A model generated the notes under the pieces. The model searched no databases. It saw nothing but the letters and a program-made list of their open reading frames with translations, and had not been told where the DNA came from. From Rhodanobacter sp. LX-99 (lineage in GTDB: Bacteria; Pseudomonadota; Gammaproteobacteria; Xanthomonadales; Rhodanobacteraceae), in contig NZ_JAHFVL010000004.1 in NCBI RefSeq assembly GCF_018599185.1, positions 62,001 to 126,000 of the forward strand: a stretch of DNA of 64,000 nt, written 5' to 3'. The translations under genes were made by a program, and so were the position numbers. Positions 8,364 to 17,151 of this stretch are shown in pieces. Each line of letters opens with the position of its first letter. Within the stretch, counting starts at the first letter, position 1.

Positions 8364-8462
8364 TGCCGGGAGTATGTGGTCGGCCGCTGCCGGGAGTCCG
8401 CCGCCTTGTTGCGCGGGTAAAGAGCTATGCTGGCGGAGCAATCACGCCAGGAGGCTCCCGCC

Positions 8463-8684
8463 ATGACCACGGTCTCCGGCAAGACGAAGAACGGATTTAC
8501 CTACGAGGGCGATTACGAGCAGGCGAGCGCCGGCCGCATCGTCTGGACGGCGACGTTCCGCCGCGATGGCGATTACGCCGGCATGCGGCACGGATGCATG
8601 TTCGACATGCAAAGTGTGGCGCCGGCGGCGCTGGATGATCTGGTGAAGGCCGACATCGAGGCGACGTGGACGGACGCGACCTGA
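8463..8684 (+). CDS. Small hypothetical protein, 73 residues
   Basis: I do not recognise this family. The ATG at 8463 has a strong AGGAGG at 8449-8454, which decides the start over the upstream in-frame ATG at 8427. The protein is soluble, with an N-terminal half of alternating hydrophobic residues (TVSGKTKNGFTYEGDYEQ, GRIVWTATFRRDGDYAGM), suggesting a small beta-sheet. It sits between the GNAT and alpha/beta hydrolase genes on the same strand. Confidence 0.65.
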   Translation: MTTVSGKTKNGFTYEGDYEQASAGRIVWTATFRRDGDYAGMRHGCMFDMQSVAPAALDDLVKADIEATWTDAT

Positions 8685-8781
8685 TCCGTCCGGCTCCAGG
8701 CGCGGGGTTTGCAGAGCGGCGTTGTCGTCGTGCCGTAACCGGCGCGCTCGCCGATAATGCTCCCCCCTTTGATTGCCTGGC

Positions 8782-9489
8782 ATGCCCGTGACCGACCCTC
8801 GGCCGCCGTTGCTGCTGCTTCCCGGATTCCTGTGCGACGAAGACCTCTGGCGCGACCAGTTGACGGGTCTTGCCGATGTCGCCGATGGCCGTGTCGCCGA
8901 CCTGGGCCACGGCGACAGCATCGCCGCGCTGGCCCGGCAGGTGCTGGCGACGGCGCCGCCGCGCTTCGCGCTGGCCGGCTTTTCGTTCGGCGGCTACGTC
9001 GCCCAGGAAATCGCGCGGCAGGCGCCGCAGCGCATCGGGCGGCTGGCGCTGCTCGACACCTCGTTCCACGCCGATACGCCCGAACGCATCGCGCAGCGGC
9101 GGGCGGCCAGCAAGTCGGTCAGTCTGCCCGGCGAGTTCCGCGGCATGACCGAGCAGCTGCTGCCGAGCTTCATCGCGGCCGAGCGCCTGCACGACACCGT
9201 GCTGGTGCAGCGGATCAACGCGATGACGTTGCGCCAGGGCCGCGAGGTGTTCATCCGGCAGAACGCGATGCGTCGCGAGGACGGCGAAGCGGTGCTGCGC
9301 AGCCTGACCTGCCCAGTGCTGGTGCTGTGCGGCCGGCACGACGTGCTCACGCCGCCGGCGCTGCACCGTGAGATGGCGGCGCTGATGCCGCAGGCCGAGT
9401 TGGCGGTGGTCGAAGACAGCGGCCACATGAGTCCGATGGAGCAGCCCGCCGCGGTCACCCGGGCGATGCGGCAGTGGTTGTCGGCGTAG
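8782..9489 (+). CDS. Alpha/beta fold hydrolase
   Basis: A 235-residue cytoplasmic hydrolase. The nucleophile elbow GFSFGG and the LLLLPGFLCDEDLW oxyanion-loop region are present. The acidic residue is in LCGRHDVLTPP and the catalytic histidine in EDSGHMSPMEQP. The size and the absence of a large cap resemble the short esterase/BioH-like group. The substrate is unknown. The ATG at 8782 is preferred to the TTG at 8773; no clear ribosome site is visible for either. Confidence 0.87.
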   Translation: MPVTDPRPPLLLLPGFLCDEDLWRDQLTGLADVADGRVADLGHGDSIAALARQVLATAPPRFALAGFSFGGYVAQEIARQAPQRIGRLALLDTSFHADTPERIAQRRAASKSVSLPGEFRGMTEQLLPSFIAAERLHDTVLVQRINAMTLRQGREVFIRQNAMRREDGEAVLRSLTCPVLVLCGRHDVLTPPALHREMAALMPQAELAVVEDSGHMSPMEQPAAVTRAMRQWLSA

Positions 9490-9559
9490 CGGGGCGGTAG
9501 TCGCTCTGCGCGGGCCTGCATCCGCATGTCCGGCTGTGTCCGGCACCGCCTCGCCGGCT

Positions 9560-9569
9560 GTCCGCGGAC
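9560..9569. promoter_or_regulatory. Palindrome, candidate activator site upstream of sigma-54 promoter
   Basis: GTCCGCGGAC is a perfect 10-bp palindrome centred about 100 bases upstream of the predicted start of the sigma-54 promoter at 9637-9653, the usual distance for an enhancer-binding protein. Assignment is by position only. Confidence 0.3.
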
Positions 9570-9636
9570 GGACGGGTTGCTTCAGGAATGTTTGGAAAGA
9601 CGCAGTAGGAACAGTGATTTGTGTGCTCGTGATGGG

Positions 9637-9653
9637 TTGGCACGGCGATTGCT
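9637..9653 (+). promoter_or_regulatory. Sigma-54 (RpoN) -24/-12 promoter
   Basis: TTGGCACGGCGATTGCT matches the sigma-54 consensus (TTGGCACG N4 TTGCW), with exactly 10 bases between the -24 GG and the -12 GC. Transcription should start near 9664, 34 bases before the 52-codon membrane-peptide gene at 9698, whose ribosome site GGAG is at 9687-9690. Confidence 0.75.
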
Positions 9654-9697
9654 CTCCATGCATTACAGGGAACATCACCCATCACTGGAGACACGTC

Positions 9698-9856
9698 ATG
9701 AAATTCGAATCGCTGATCCTGGCCAGCCTGTTCGCCGTCTGCTTCGCCGTTTGCGCGCTGGTCATGGGCGCGATGCTGACGACCACGCCGGGCTCGGTGC
9801 AGCTGGCCCACGCGAACAAGGCAGCGGTGATCGTTCCGGTCGCGCAGGTGAGCTGA
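9698..9856 (+). CDS. Small single-pass membrane peptide, 52 residues
   Basis: The peptide has one hydrophobic stretch (about residues 6-28, LILASLFAVCFAVCALVMGAML), then a short polar tail ending VIVPVAQVS. It is either a single-pass inner-membrane peptide or a secreted peptide with a signal. GGAG lies at 9687-9690, 7 bases before the ATG. A consensus sigma-54 promoter lies 45-61 bases upstream, so expression is probably conditional (nitrogen, envelope stress or motility signals are typical for RpoN). I do not recognise the family. Small RpoN-controlled membrane peptides are easily missed by gene finders. Confidence 0.65.
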   Translation: MKFESLILASLFAVCFAVCALVMGAMLTTTPGSVQLAHANKAAVIVPVAQVS

Positions 9857-9980
9857 AGCGTCGGACGCGTGCGCGCCTGGAAGGCCGCGGCGAATCGCCT
9901 CGGACCATGGCTTTAGTCATGGATGAGAACGCCGGGCATTGGGTAGGATCGGGGTTTACCCCACGACGAGATCCTCACCG

Positions 9981-12173
9981 ATGAAGCATCCCATCGCGCT
10001 GGCCCTGGCCATTGCCCTGTCCGGCTCCATGGCCGCCTGCACCGATGCCGGCAGCGGCAAGAGCGAATCCGCCACGTCGCAGGCGCAGACCGATAAGGTC
10101 GCCGCCGACGCCGGCAATCCGTTCTTCAGCGAAAGCCCGCTGCCGCTGCACTACCCGCAGTTCGACAAGATCAAGGACAGCGATTTCGCGCCCGGCTTCG
10201 ACCGCGGCATGGCCGAGCACCTGAAGGAAGTCCAGGCGATCGCCGGCAACGCCGAGGCGCCGACGTTCGACAACACCATCGTCGCGCTGGAGAAATCCGG
10301 GCAGATCCTCAGCCGCACCTCGACCGTGTTTTTCAGCCTGGTCGGCGTGGACACCAACGACGCGCGCAAGGCGCTGCAGGCCGAGTACGCGCCGAAGCTG
10401 GCCGCGCATCGCGACGCGATCTCGCTGGACCCGAAGCTGTTCGCGCGCATCCGGCAGCTGTACGACACGCGCGACAGCCTGGGCCTGGACGCCGAGGGCG
10501 TGCGCCTGGTCGAGCGCTACCACACCGACTTCGTGCGCGCCGGCGCCAAGCTGTCCGACGCCGACAAGGCGCACCTGAAGGAGATCAACGGCGAGCTGGC
10601 GAAGCTGGGCACGACGTTCAGCCAGAACGTGCTGGCCGAGGTGAACGATTCCGCCGTGGTGGTCGACACGAAGGAAGAACTCGCCGGCCTCACCGACGAG
10701 CAGATCGGCGCTGCCGCTGCCGCCGCGAAGGCGAAGGGCCCGGACGGCAAGTACGTGATCGCCCTGCTCAACACCACCGGGCAACCGCCGCAAGCCCAGT
10801 TGCACAACCGCGCGCTGCGTCAGCGCCTGCATGAGGCGTCGATCGCCCGCGGCAGCCGCGGCAACGCCTACGACAACACCGCGATCGTGGCGCAGGTGCT
10901 GAAGCTGCGCGCCGAGAAGGCGACCATGCTCGGCTATCCCACCTACGCCGCCTACGTGCTGGCCGACGAGACGGCGAAGACGCCCGAAGCGGTCAACGCC
11001 ATGCTGACCAAGCTGGCGCCGCCGGCGGTGGCGAATGCGAAGCACGAGGGCGCGGCGATCCAGGCGATGATCGACAAGGAGCAGGCGGCCAGGGGCGAGC
11101 CGACGTTCGCGCTGCAGCCGTGGGACTGGGCGTACTACACCGAGAAGGTGCGCGCCGAGAAGTACGACTTCGACGAGAGCCAGCTGAAGCCCTACCTGGA
11201 GATGAAGAACGTGTTGGAGAACGGCGTGTTCTACGCCGCCGGCCAGCTCTACGGGCTCAGCTTCAAGCAGCGCACCGACCTGCCGGTCTACGATCCGGAC
11301 GTGCTGGTGTACGACGTGTACAACGCCGACGGCAGCCAGCTGGCGATCTTCCTCGCCGACATGTACGCGCGCCCGTCCAAGCGCGGCGGCGCGTGGATGA
11401 ACTCCTACGTCGAGCAGTCCGCGTTGACCGGCAACCTGCCGGTGGTGGCCAACCACCTCAACATCACCAAGCCGGCCAGCGGCCCGACCCTGCTGACCTG
11501 GGACGAGGTGACCACGACGTTCCACGAGTTCGGCCACGCGCTGCACGGCATGTTCTCGAACGTGAAGTACCCGTACTTCAGCGGCACCAGCGTGCCGCGC
11601 GACTTCGTGGAGTTCCCGTCGCAGGTCAACGAGATGTGGTCCGACTGGCCCAGCGTGCTGGCGAACTACGCCAGGCACTACCAGACCGGCGCGCCGATGC
11701 CGAAGGAGCTGCTGGACAAGGTGCTGGCCGCCTCGAAGTTCAACCAGGGCTTCGCCACCACCGAGTACCTCGGTTCGGCGATGCTCGACCAGAGCCTGCA
11801 CCAGGCCGGAGCGGACAAGATCCCCGCCGCCGCCGGCGTGACGGCGTTCGAGGCCGCCGCGCTGAAGGCGAACGGCACCGACTACGCGCCGGTGCCGCCG
11901 CGCTACCGCACGCCGTACTTCAGCCACATCATGGGCGGCTACGCGGCCGGCTACTACGCCTACATCTGGTCGGAAGTGCTGGACGCCAACACGGTGGAGT
12001 GGATCAAGGCCAACGGCGGCCTCACCCGCGCCAACGGCGACCGCTTCCGCGCCACCCTGCTCTCGCAGGGTGGCAGCAAGGACGCACTGCAGCTGTTCCG
12101 CGACTTCACCGGCCAGGAACCGAAGATCGAACCGCTGCTCAAGCGGCGCGGACTGGACGGCGCGGTCGACTGA
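9981..12173 (+). CDS. M3 family dipeptidyl carboxypeptidase (Dcp-like), predicted lipoprotein
   Basis: A 730-residue protein. The N-terminus has a short signal peptide ending in a possible lipobox (SGSMAAC), placing it in the periplasm on a membrane. The catalytic zinc motif HEFGH is encoded at 11523-11537 within TTFHEFGHALHG; the downstream FVEFPSQVNEMWSDW supplies the third ligand region. M3 Dcp enzymes release C-terminal dipeptides and help recycle peptides. An in-frame codon at 9939 would add 14 residues and spoil the signal peptide, so the ATG at 9981 is used. A clear rho-independent terminator follows. Confidence 0.92.
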   Translation: MKHPIALALAIALSGSMAACTDAGSGKSESATSQAQTDKVAADAGNPFFSESPLPLHYPQFDKIKDSDFAPGFDRGMAEHLKEVQAIAGNAEAPTFDNTIVALEKSGQILSRTSTVFFSLVGVDTNDARKALQAEYAPKLAAHRDAISLDPKLFARIRQLYDTRDSLGLDAEGVRLVERYHTDFVRAGAKLSDADKAHLKEINGELAKLGTTFSQNVLAEVNDSAVVVDTKEELAGLTDEQIGAAAAAAKAKGPDGKYVIALLNTTGQPPQAQLHNRALRQRLHEASIARGSRGNAYDNTAIVAQVLKLRAEKATMLGYPTYAAYVLADETAKTPEAVNAMLTKLAPPAVANAKHEGAAIQAMIDKEQAARGEPTFALQPWDWAYYTEKVRAEKYDFDESQLKPYLEMKNVLENGVFYAAGQLYGLSFKQRTDLPVYDPDVLVYDVYNADGSQLAIFLADMYARPSKRGGAWMNSYVEQSALTGNLPVVANHLNITKPASGPTLLTWDEVTTTFHEFGHALHGMFSNVKYPYFSGTSVPRDFVEFPSQVNEMWSDWPSVLANYARHYQTGAPMPKELLDKVLAASKFNQGFATTEYLGSAMLDQSLHQAGADKIPAAAGVTAFEAAALKANGTDYAPVPPRYRTPYFSHIMGGYAAGYYAYIWSEVLDANTVEWIKANGGLTRANGDRFRATLLSQGGSKDALQLFRDFTGQEPKIEPLLKRRGLDGAVD

Positions 12174-12199
12174 TCCGGAACCATCCGCTGGAAACGAAG

Positions 12200-12228
12200 C
12201 CGCCCGGAGCGATCCGGGCGGTTTTTTT
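12200..12228 (+). terminator. Rho-independent terminator after the M3 peptidase gene
   Basis: A GC-rich stem (CCGCCCGGA ... TCCGGGCGG, 12200-12221, 4-base loop) is followed by seven T's (12222-12228). Confidence 0.92.
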
Positions 12229-12732
12229 GTGCGATAGCTGCAGCAGCGCCGGCGCGATGAAACAAACGCCGGTCGACTGCTCCGGGGCGCGGTGCCTGCG
12301 GCGCGAATGCCGAATGCCTGGGTCAGGTCATGCGCGAGTGCGTCGATCGGCTGATGCAGCAGTAGGCCGCGGCAGGGGCGGCACGTCCCGGCGTGTCGGC
12401 ATGCGCTGGAGCGCGAGCGTCGGGATAGATTGATCATGGAACCGGAACGGACTGACCACCGCCACCGGTTTGGAATAATCCGCCGGCGGATCTGCTGATA
12501 CTGTGGCAAGGGATTGTTGCCGGCCAGGAGCTGCCGGTCATCAGAAGTGGGGCCGGCCGAGTGCGCGAATCCATCGCTCAGCGAGCCCCTGCCTTCTCGC
12601 CATCATGTGATTGACATGGATTAAGTGAACCTGACGCGATTTTTCATGACCGAGTGAACTCGCCAATCAGATACTCTCTGGATCGGCAGACTAGGCATTT
12701 GCCGATAATCCGATGACGTCACAGGGGGCGTT
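12229..12732. other. Long intergenic region before the permease pair
   Basis: About 500 bases lack a convincing gene. The left part is GC-rich and featureless. The part from about 12600 to 12700 is clearly more AT-rich than the surroundings, contains TTGACA at 12611-12616 without a good -10 at the right distance, and probably holds the promoter for the permease genes. AGGGGG just before 12733 is the ribosome site. Confidence 0.5.
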
Positions 12733-14058
12733 ATGTGGGGGTATTACGTTGCGTTGGCGTTGCGAAGCAGTGGACGAAGCAAGGCTTTGACAGCGCTGGT
12801 GATCACGCTGCTGGCTTTTGGCGTGTCGGCCTGCATGGTGTCCTATGCCGTGTTCCGTGCGACCACGAGCGACCCACTCCCCGCCAAGTCTTCCCGGCTT
12901 TACTGGCCGCTGATCGACAATGTTGGTCCGTCCTACAACGATCAGGGCGAACCGCATTGGTCGCTGAGCTACACCGATGCGATCGCGCTGTGGCAGGCAC
13001 GCAAGGCGAGCCGGCAAACGCTGGTCTACGCCGCAACATGGCAAGTGGAATCGGATAATCCATCGATTCCAGCCATGTCGTTGAGTGGCGATGCGGTGAC
13101 CGCCGATTTCTTCTCGATGTTCGATGTGCCATTTCGCTTTGGCGGCGGGTGGGTGGCGGATGACGATGCACGGCACGCCACTGTGGCTGTCATCAGTCGG
13201 CACTTGAACGAAATGCTGTTTGACGGACAAAACAGTGTTGGGCAGGAGATCCGGCTGGATGGCCAAATCTTCCGGATCGGCGGTGTGCTGGAGGACTGGA
13301 ATCCGAGGCCCCGCTTTTTTGACGCCGGCAGTCATGGAACTGTCTACAATTTCGATGACGCGGGGGATATCTACATCCCGTTCACCCGCGCGACCGACAT
13401 GAAGAAGGACAGCAAAGTCGTCTTTTGCCCGACGGCGTCATGGCAATCGGATACGTCCCACTGGGATGCCTACCTGCACAGCGAATGTGACCGGATCGAT
13501 GCCTGGGTGGAGCTGGCGACACCCGCCGACGCGGATCGCTACCGCGAATACCTACGCAACTATGCCGCTGAGCAGCAACGCCTCGGGCGCTTCTCGTGGC
13601 CGCCCAACATACGCCTGCGCAATCTGACGGACACGATTGAGTACTGGCAGGTCACGCCCAGGGCATCCACCTTGTCCATGCTGGTCTCTGCCAGCTTTCT
13701 GCTGATCGTTCTGGTCAACGTCGTCGGGCTCATGCTTGCCCGATTCATGCGGCGAGCATCGGAAATCGGCATTCGCCGAGCCTTGGGTGCTTCGCGAGCG
13801 GCCATCTACCGGCAGTTCCTGATCGAGGCGGCCACCATGGGGTGCGTCGGCGGCCTGCTCGGCGCGGCACTGACACTACTGGGTGTATGGGGCGCCGGGG
13901 GGCTTTTCGAGCCAAACGTTGCACGCCTCGTACATGTGGATACCTCACTGATCTCGTTGACTGTGCTGGTCGCCATCGCTGCCACGGTGATTTCCGCCCT
14001 GTACCCGACGTGGCGCGCGGCGCAAACCCAGCCCGCCTGGCAAATCAAGATCAATTGA
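12733..14058 (+). CDS. FtsX/MacB-type ABC transporter permease (first of pair)
   Basis: A 441-residue protein with the MacB-family layout: one N-terminal transmembrane helix (LTALVITLLAFGVSACMVSYAV), a ~240-residue periplasmic domain, and three C-terminal helices. Before the last two is the conserved SEIGIRRALGASRAAIYRQFLIEA coupling region characteristic of FtsX permeases. Such permeases work with an ATPase and often a periplasmic adaptor to export peptides or transmit mechanical force. No ATPase is encoded nearby. The codon use seems less GC-biased than the flanking genes, hinting at a different origin. It is followed after 10 bases by a second permease. Confidence 0.85.
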   Translation: MWGYYVALALRSSGRSKALTALVITLLAFGVSACMVSYAVFRATTSDPLPAKSSRLYWPLIDNVGPSYNDQGEPHWSLSYTDAIALWQARKASRQTLVYAATWQVESDNPSIPAMSLSGDAVTADFFSMFDVPFRFGGGWVADDDARHATVAVISRHLNEMLFDGQNSVGQEIRLDGQIFRIGGVLEDWNPRPRFFDAGSHGTVYNFDDAGDIYIPFTRATDMKKDSKVVFCPTASWQSDTSHWDAYLHSECDRIDAWVELATPADADRYREYLRNYAAEQQRLGRFSWPPNIRLRNLTDTIEYWQVTPRASTLSMLVSASFLLIVLVNVVGLMLARFMRRASEIGIRRALGASRAAIYRQFLIEAATMGCVGGLLGAALTLLGVWGAGGLFEPNVARLVHVDTSLISLTVLVAIAATVISALYPTWRAAQTQPAWQIKIN

Positions 14059-14068
14059 GGTTCCCGTC

Positions 14069-15319
14069 ATGGCACTCACCAGAACATTCATGCAGCTGCG
14101 CCCGATCGTTGCTGCACTGGGTCGACACAAGGTGGCCACCGCGCTCATCGTGCTACAGGTGGCCCTGACGCTGGCGGTGGCATCCAACGCCATGTTTATC
14201 GTGGCAACGCGCATCGTCCATCTATCTCGCCCTACCAGTACGGACGAAGCTCATCTCTTCGTTATCCGTAACGGGTGGAAGATGGGTCAGACGGCGGCCC
14301 AGATCAATGCGAATATTCGCGCCGATCTGGATACCCTGCGTAATGTCGCAGGCGTGCATGACGTGTTTTCCAGCCAGGGGTTTCCGCTGGAGGGATACAA
14401 CGTCGATATCGTTACACACCTAAAGCTCGACCCGGACCAGAAGACAAACGCGCAATTGGTTACGTTCTTTGCTTCCGACGAGCACGCGATCGATACGCTG
14501 GGCATATCGCTGGTGGCTGGGCGCAATTTTCGTCCCGATGAAATCACCGCTATCGGCCCCAACGACAAGATGTCTCCTTCAGGCATCATCATCACCCGCA
14601 GTCTTGCCGACAAGCTGTTTCCCGATGGTTCGGCCTTGGGCAAGACGGTTTATCTGCCGGGTGGGCCTGCCGCCATCATCGGTATCGTCGCCAGCCTGCA
14701 GGGGCCGCTAAAAAATTCGAGAACCATGGATGGATTTACTGTGCTGGTCCCGATGCACTTTGTCGATCCTGTGGGCGTTGTCTACATGGTGCGCACCGAC
14801 TCCACGGACATGAAGCCGGTGATCGCGGCCTCGCTGAAAGCACTCCAGATGCGCGGAGGCATTCGCATCATCGCCCCGAAAGGAGGGGCCGTGACCATGG
14901 CTCAGGTACGTGAGCGCGCGTATGCGGACGATCGTAGCGTGGCGATGCTGATGAGCATCGTCTGCGGCTTGCTGCTGCTGGCCACGGCGGGCGGCATCGT
15001 TGGGCTGAGCAGCTTCTGGGTTGGCCAGCGCCGCAGACAGATCGGCATCCGCCGTTCGCTCGGTGCAACAGCGGGCGATATCCTTGGTTACTTCCATACC
15101 GAGAATTTCCTGATCGTCAGCGGTGGCATCGTGCTCGGAGCGTTGCTTGCGTTCCTTGCGAATCTTGGCCTTATGCATGTCTACGAATTGCCACGCATGC
15201 CACTTTACGTGCCAGCGCTGGGTGCGCTGCTGTTGTGGCTGCTCGGCCAACTGGCCGTATGGGGACCGGCACGCTATGCCGCCAAGGTGCCGCCCGTGGT
15301 CGCGATTCGCACAGAGTGA
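14069..15319 (+). CDS. FtsX/MacB-type ABC transporter permease (second of pair)
   Basis: A 416-residue protein of the same architecture: an N-terminal helix (VATALIVLQVALTLAVASNAMFIV), a periplasmic MacB-like domain, and three C-terminal helices with RQIGIRRSLGATAGDILGYF. It probably forms a heterodimer with the preceding product; the genes are 10 bases apart. The partner ATP-binding subunit and adaptor are missing from this window, so they must be encoded elsewhere or the system is a remnant. Both genes appear intact. Confidence 0.85.
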   Translation: MALTRTFMQLRPIVAALGRHKVATALIVLQVALTLAVASNAMFIVATRIVHLSRPTSTDEAHLFVIRNGWKMGQTAAQINANIRADLDTLRNVAGVHDVFSSQGFPLEGYNVDIVTHLKLDPDQKTNAQLVTFFASDEHAIDTLGISLVAGRNFRPDEITAIGPNDKMSPSGIIITRSLADKLFPDGSALGKTVYLPGGPAAIIGIVASLQGPLKNSRTMDGFTVLVPMHFVDPVGVVYMVRTDSTDMKPVIAASLKALQMRGGIRIIAPKGGAVTMAQVRERAYADDRSVAMLMSIVCGLLLLATAGGIVGLSSFWVGQRRRQIGIRRSLGATAGDILGYFHTENFLIVSGGIVLGALLAFLANLGLMHVYELPRMPLYVPALGALLLWLLGQLAVWGPARYAAKVPPVVAIRTE

Positions 15320-15483
15320 ATTGAATCGCCCAAGTCGTGTCGTCGATTCATCGGCTCCGTGAAAGGCGGAGTGGGTCGGCAGCAGCCGCTGAATTCGAAT
15401 AACCCGCATGGCAGCATGCCGATCAGGACCTCTTGAGCTTGGTGATCCATCTCAGTGGCATGCGCTAGAGTCGACCAGCCTTT

Positions 15484-15918
15484 TTGTCGCGAGTCCGCTT
15501 CTTGTCCACACCGCGCCCCGCCGCCCCCGAACCACGCCGCGCTCGCCTCGTGCGCTGGCTGCTGTTCGCGTTTGGCGCGCTGTCGCTGGCGCTGGCCGTG
15601 CTCGGCATGGTGCTACCGGTGCTGCCCACGGTGCCGTTCCTGCTGCTGACGGCGGCCTGCTGGTCGCGGGCGTCGCCGCGCTGGCATCGCTGGTTGTTGT
15701 CGCGGCCGCGGCTGGGGCCGGCGATCGCGCGCTGGGAGCGCGAGCGCACGATTCCGCGGCGGGCCAAGTGGAGTGCGGTCGCGCTGATCGTGCCGTCGAT
15801 GACCGCGTCGATCTGGCTGGTGCGCGATCACGCGTGGCTGCCGTGGGCGCTGGCGGGCGTGGCCGTGCCGGTGATCGTGTTCATCCTGTGCCTGCGGGAA
15901 ACGCGCGACGGCGCGTGA
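15484..15918 (+). CDS. DUF454 (YbaN) family membrane protein
   Basis: A 144-residue inner-membrane protein. The conserved DUF454 segment LGMVLPVLPTVPFLLLTAACWSRASPRWHRWL is present (residues about 40-71), followed by two further hydrophobic helices. The start is uncertain: a TTG at 15484 opens the frame, with another TTG at 15502 and no ATG before the conserved domain, so the usual ~120-130-residue family length could be met by a later start. The function of YbaN is unknown. It is a single gene. Confidence 0.75.
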   Translation: MSRVRFLSTPRPAAPEPRRARLVRWLLFAFGALSLALAVLGMVLPVLPTVPFLLLTAACWSRASPRWHRWLLSRPRLGPAIARWERERTIPRRAKWSAVALIVPSMTASIWLVRDHAWLPWALAGVAVPVIVFILCLRETRDGA

Positions 15919-16017
15919 CGATCGAACAGGCGGAGCCAGGTGTCTGGTTGCATTGCATGAGGGAAGGCCAGACAGAATAATCCCGGCCACCTTCATTACA
16001 TCGCGACAAGGACGTCC

Positions 16018-17142
16018 ATGCACCGTCTCCCGGGCCTCGACCTGCTGCGTGCCATCGCCATCGTGTGGGTGATGCTGTTCCACTCGTACATCGTCGGCGG
16101 GCTCGGCCCCGACTTCGCCTGGCTGTCGCGCTATGGCTGGGCCGGGGTGGACATCTTCTTCGTGCTCAGCGGCTTCCTGATCGGCACCCAGGTGCTGCGG
16201 CCGCTGCAGCGTGGCGAGCGGCTATCGTTCGGCGGGTTCTACGCGCGCCGGGCCTGGCGCATCCTGCCGGCATTCGCGGTGGTGCTGGCGCTTTACGTGT
16301 TTTTCCCGGCGCTGCGCGAAGCGCCAGGGCTGCAGCCGTGGTGGCAGTTCGCCACGTTCACGCTGAACCTGCTGATCGACTACACGCACAACCAGGCGTT
16401 CTCGCACGCGTGGTCGCTGTGCGTGGAAGAGCACTTCTACCTGGTCTTTCCGTTGCTGGCGTGGTGGCTGACGCGGCGTCCCTCGGCGTGGAAATGCGTG
16501 GGCGTGTGCGCGGGCGTGGTGGTGCTCGGCATCGTCCTGCGCAGTGCGGTGTGGCTGCACGACGCGGCGATCGAGCCGCCGCGCAACTGGTTCATCGAGG
16601 ACATCTACTACCCGACCTGGATGCGTCTGGACGGCTTGCTGGCGGGTGTGATGCTGGCCGCGTTGCGGGTCTTCCGGGCGCAGGCCTGGGCGCGGTGGCA
16701 GATGCGCTCGAACGCCGTGCTGCTCGGCGGCCTGGCGGTGTCGTGCCTCGCGTTCTGGCTGTTCCGCGAGCGTACCGGCCTGCTCGCCAACGCGCTGGGC
16801 TGGCCGCTGCTGTCGTTCGGCTTCGGCCTGCTGGTGTTTGCCGGCGCGGACCGGCACAGCCTGATCGGCCGCTGGCGCGTGCCGGGCGCGGGCTGGCTGG
16901 CCGGGGTTTCCTACAGCCTCTATCTCAGCCACAAGATCGCCTTCCACCTGGTGCAGGTGACGTTCGGCGCCGCGTTGCAGGGGCAGCGCGCGCTCGCCTT
17001 CGCCACCTACGCGCTGGCCGTCTTGCTGCTGGGTGCGGCGCTGCATTACCTGGTCGAACGCCCGTTCCTGCGCCTGCGCGAACGCGGCAGGGCGCCGCAC
17101 GTCGACAACCTGGGCCAGCCTGCGACTGCAGCTACTGACTGA
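16018..17142 (+). CDS. Acyltransferase family 3 membrane protein
   Basis: A 374-residue polytopic protein of the OafA/NodX acyltransferase family. The N-terminus has the family signature GLDLLRAIAIVWVMLFHSYI (with the conserved histidine in LFHS), followed by GVDIFFVLSGFLIG and FYARRAWRILPAF (Arg-rich motif). About ten transmembrane helices are predicted. The family O-acylates sugars such as O-antigen or exopolysaccharide at the inner membrane. AAGGA lies 8 bases before the ATG. It is convergent with the EEP hydrolase gene (9-base gap). Confidence 0.88.
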   Translation: MHRLPGLDLLRAIAIVWVMLFHSYIVGGLGPDFAWLSRYGWAGVDIFFVLSGFLIGTQVLRPLQRGERLSFGGFYARRAWRILPAFAVVLALYVFFPALREAPGLQPWWQFATFTLNLLIDYTHNQAFSHAWSLCVEEHFYLVFPLLAWWLTRRPSAWKCVGVCAGVVVLGIVLRSAVWLHDAAIEPPRNWFIEDIYYPTWMRLDGLLAGVMLAALRVFRAQAWARWQMRSNAVLLGGLAVSCLAFWLFRERTGLLANALGWPLLSFGFGLLVFAGADRHSLIGRWRVPGAGWLAGVSYSLYLSHKIAFHLVQVTFGAALQGQRALAFATYALAVLLLGAALHYLVERPFLRLRERGRAPHVDNLGQPATAATD

Positions 17143-17151
17143 GGCGATGGC

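Noticed and set aside
9975..12509. Long minus-strand open frame (844 codons) opposite the M3 peptidase gene
   Set aside because: It is a mirror frame caused by high GC3; the sense strand encodes a clear M3 peptidase with HEFGH, and the antisense product has an Arg/His/Gln/Val-rich, non-protein-like composition.
12611..12639. Sigma-70 promoter built on TTGACA before the permease pair
   Set aside because: No acceptable -10 hexamer at 16-19 bases; kept only as a note in the intergenic entry.
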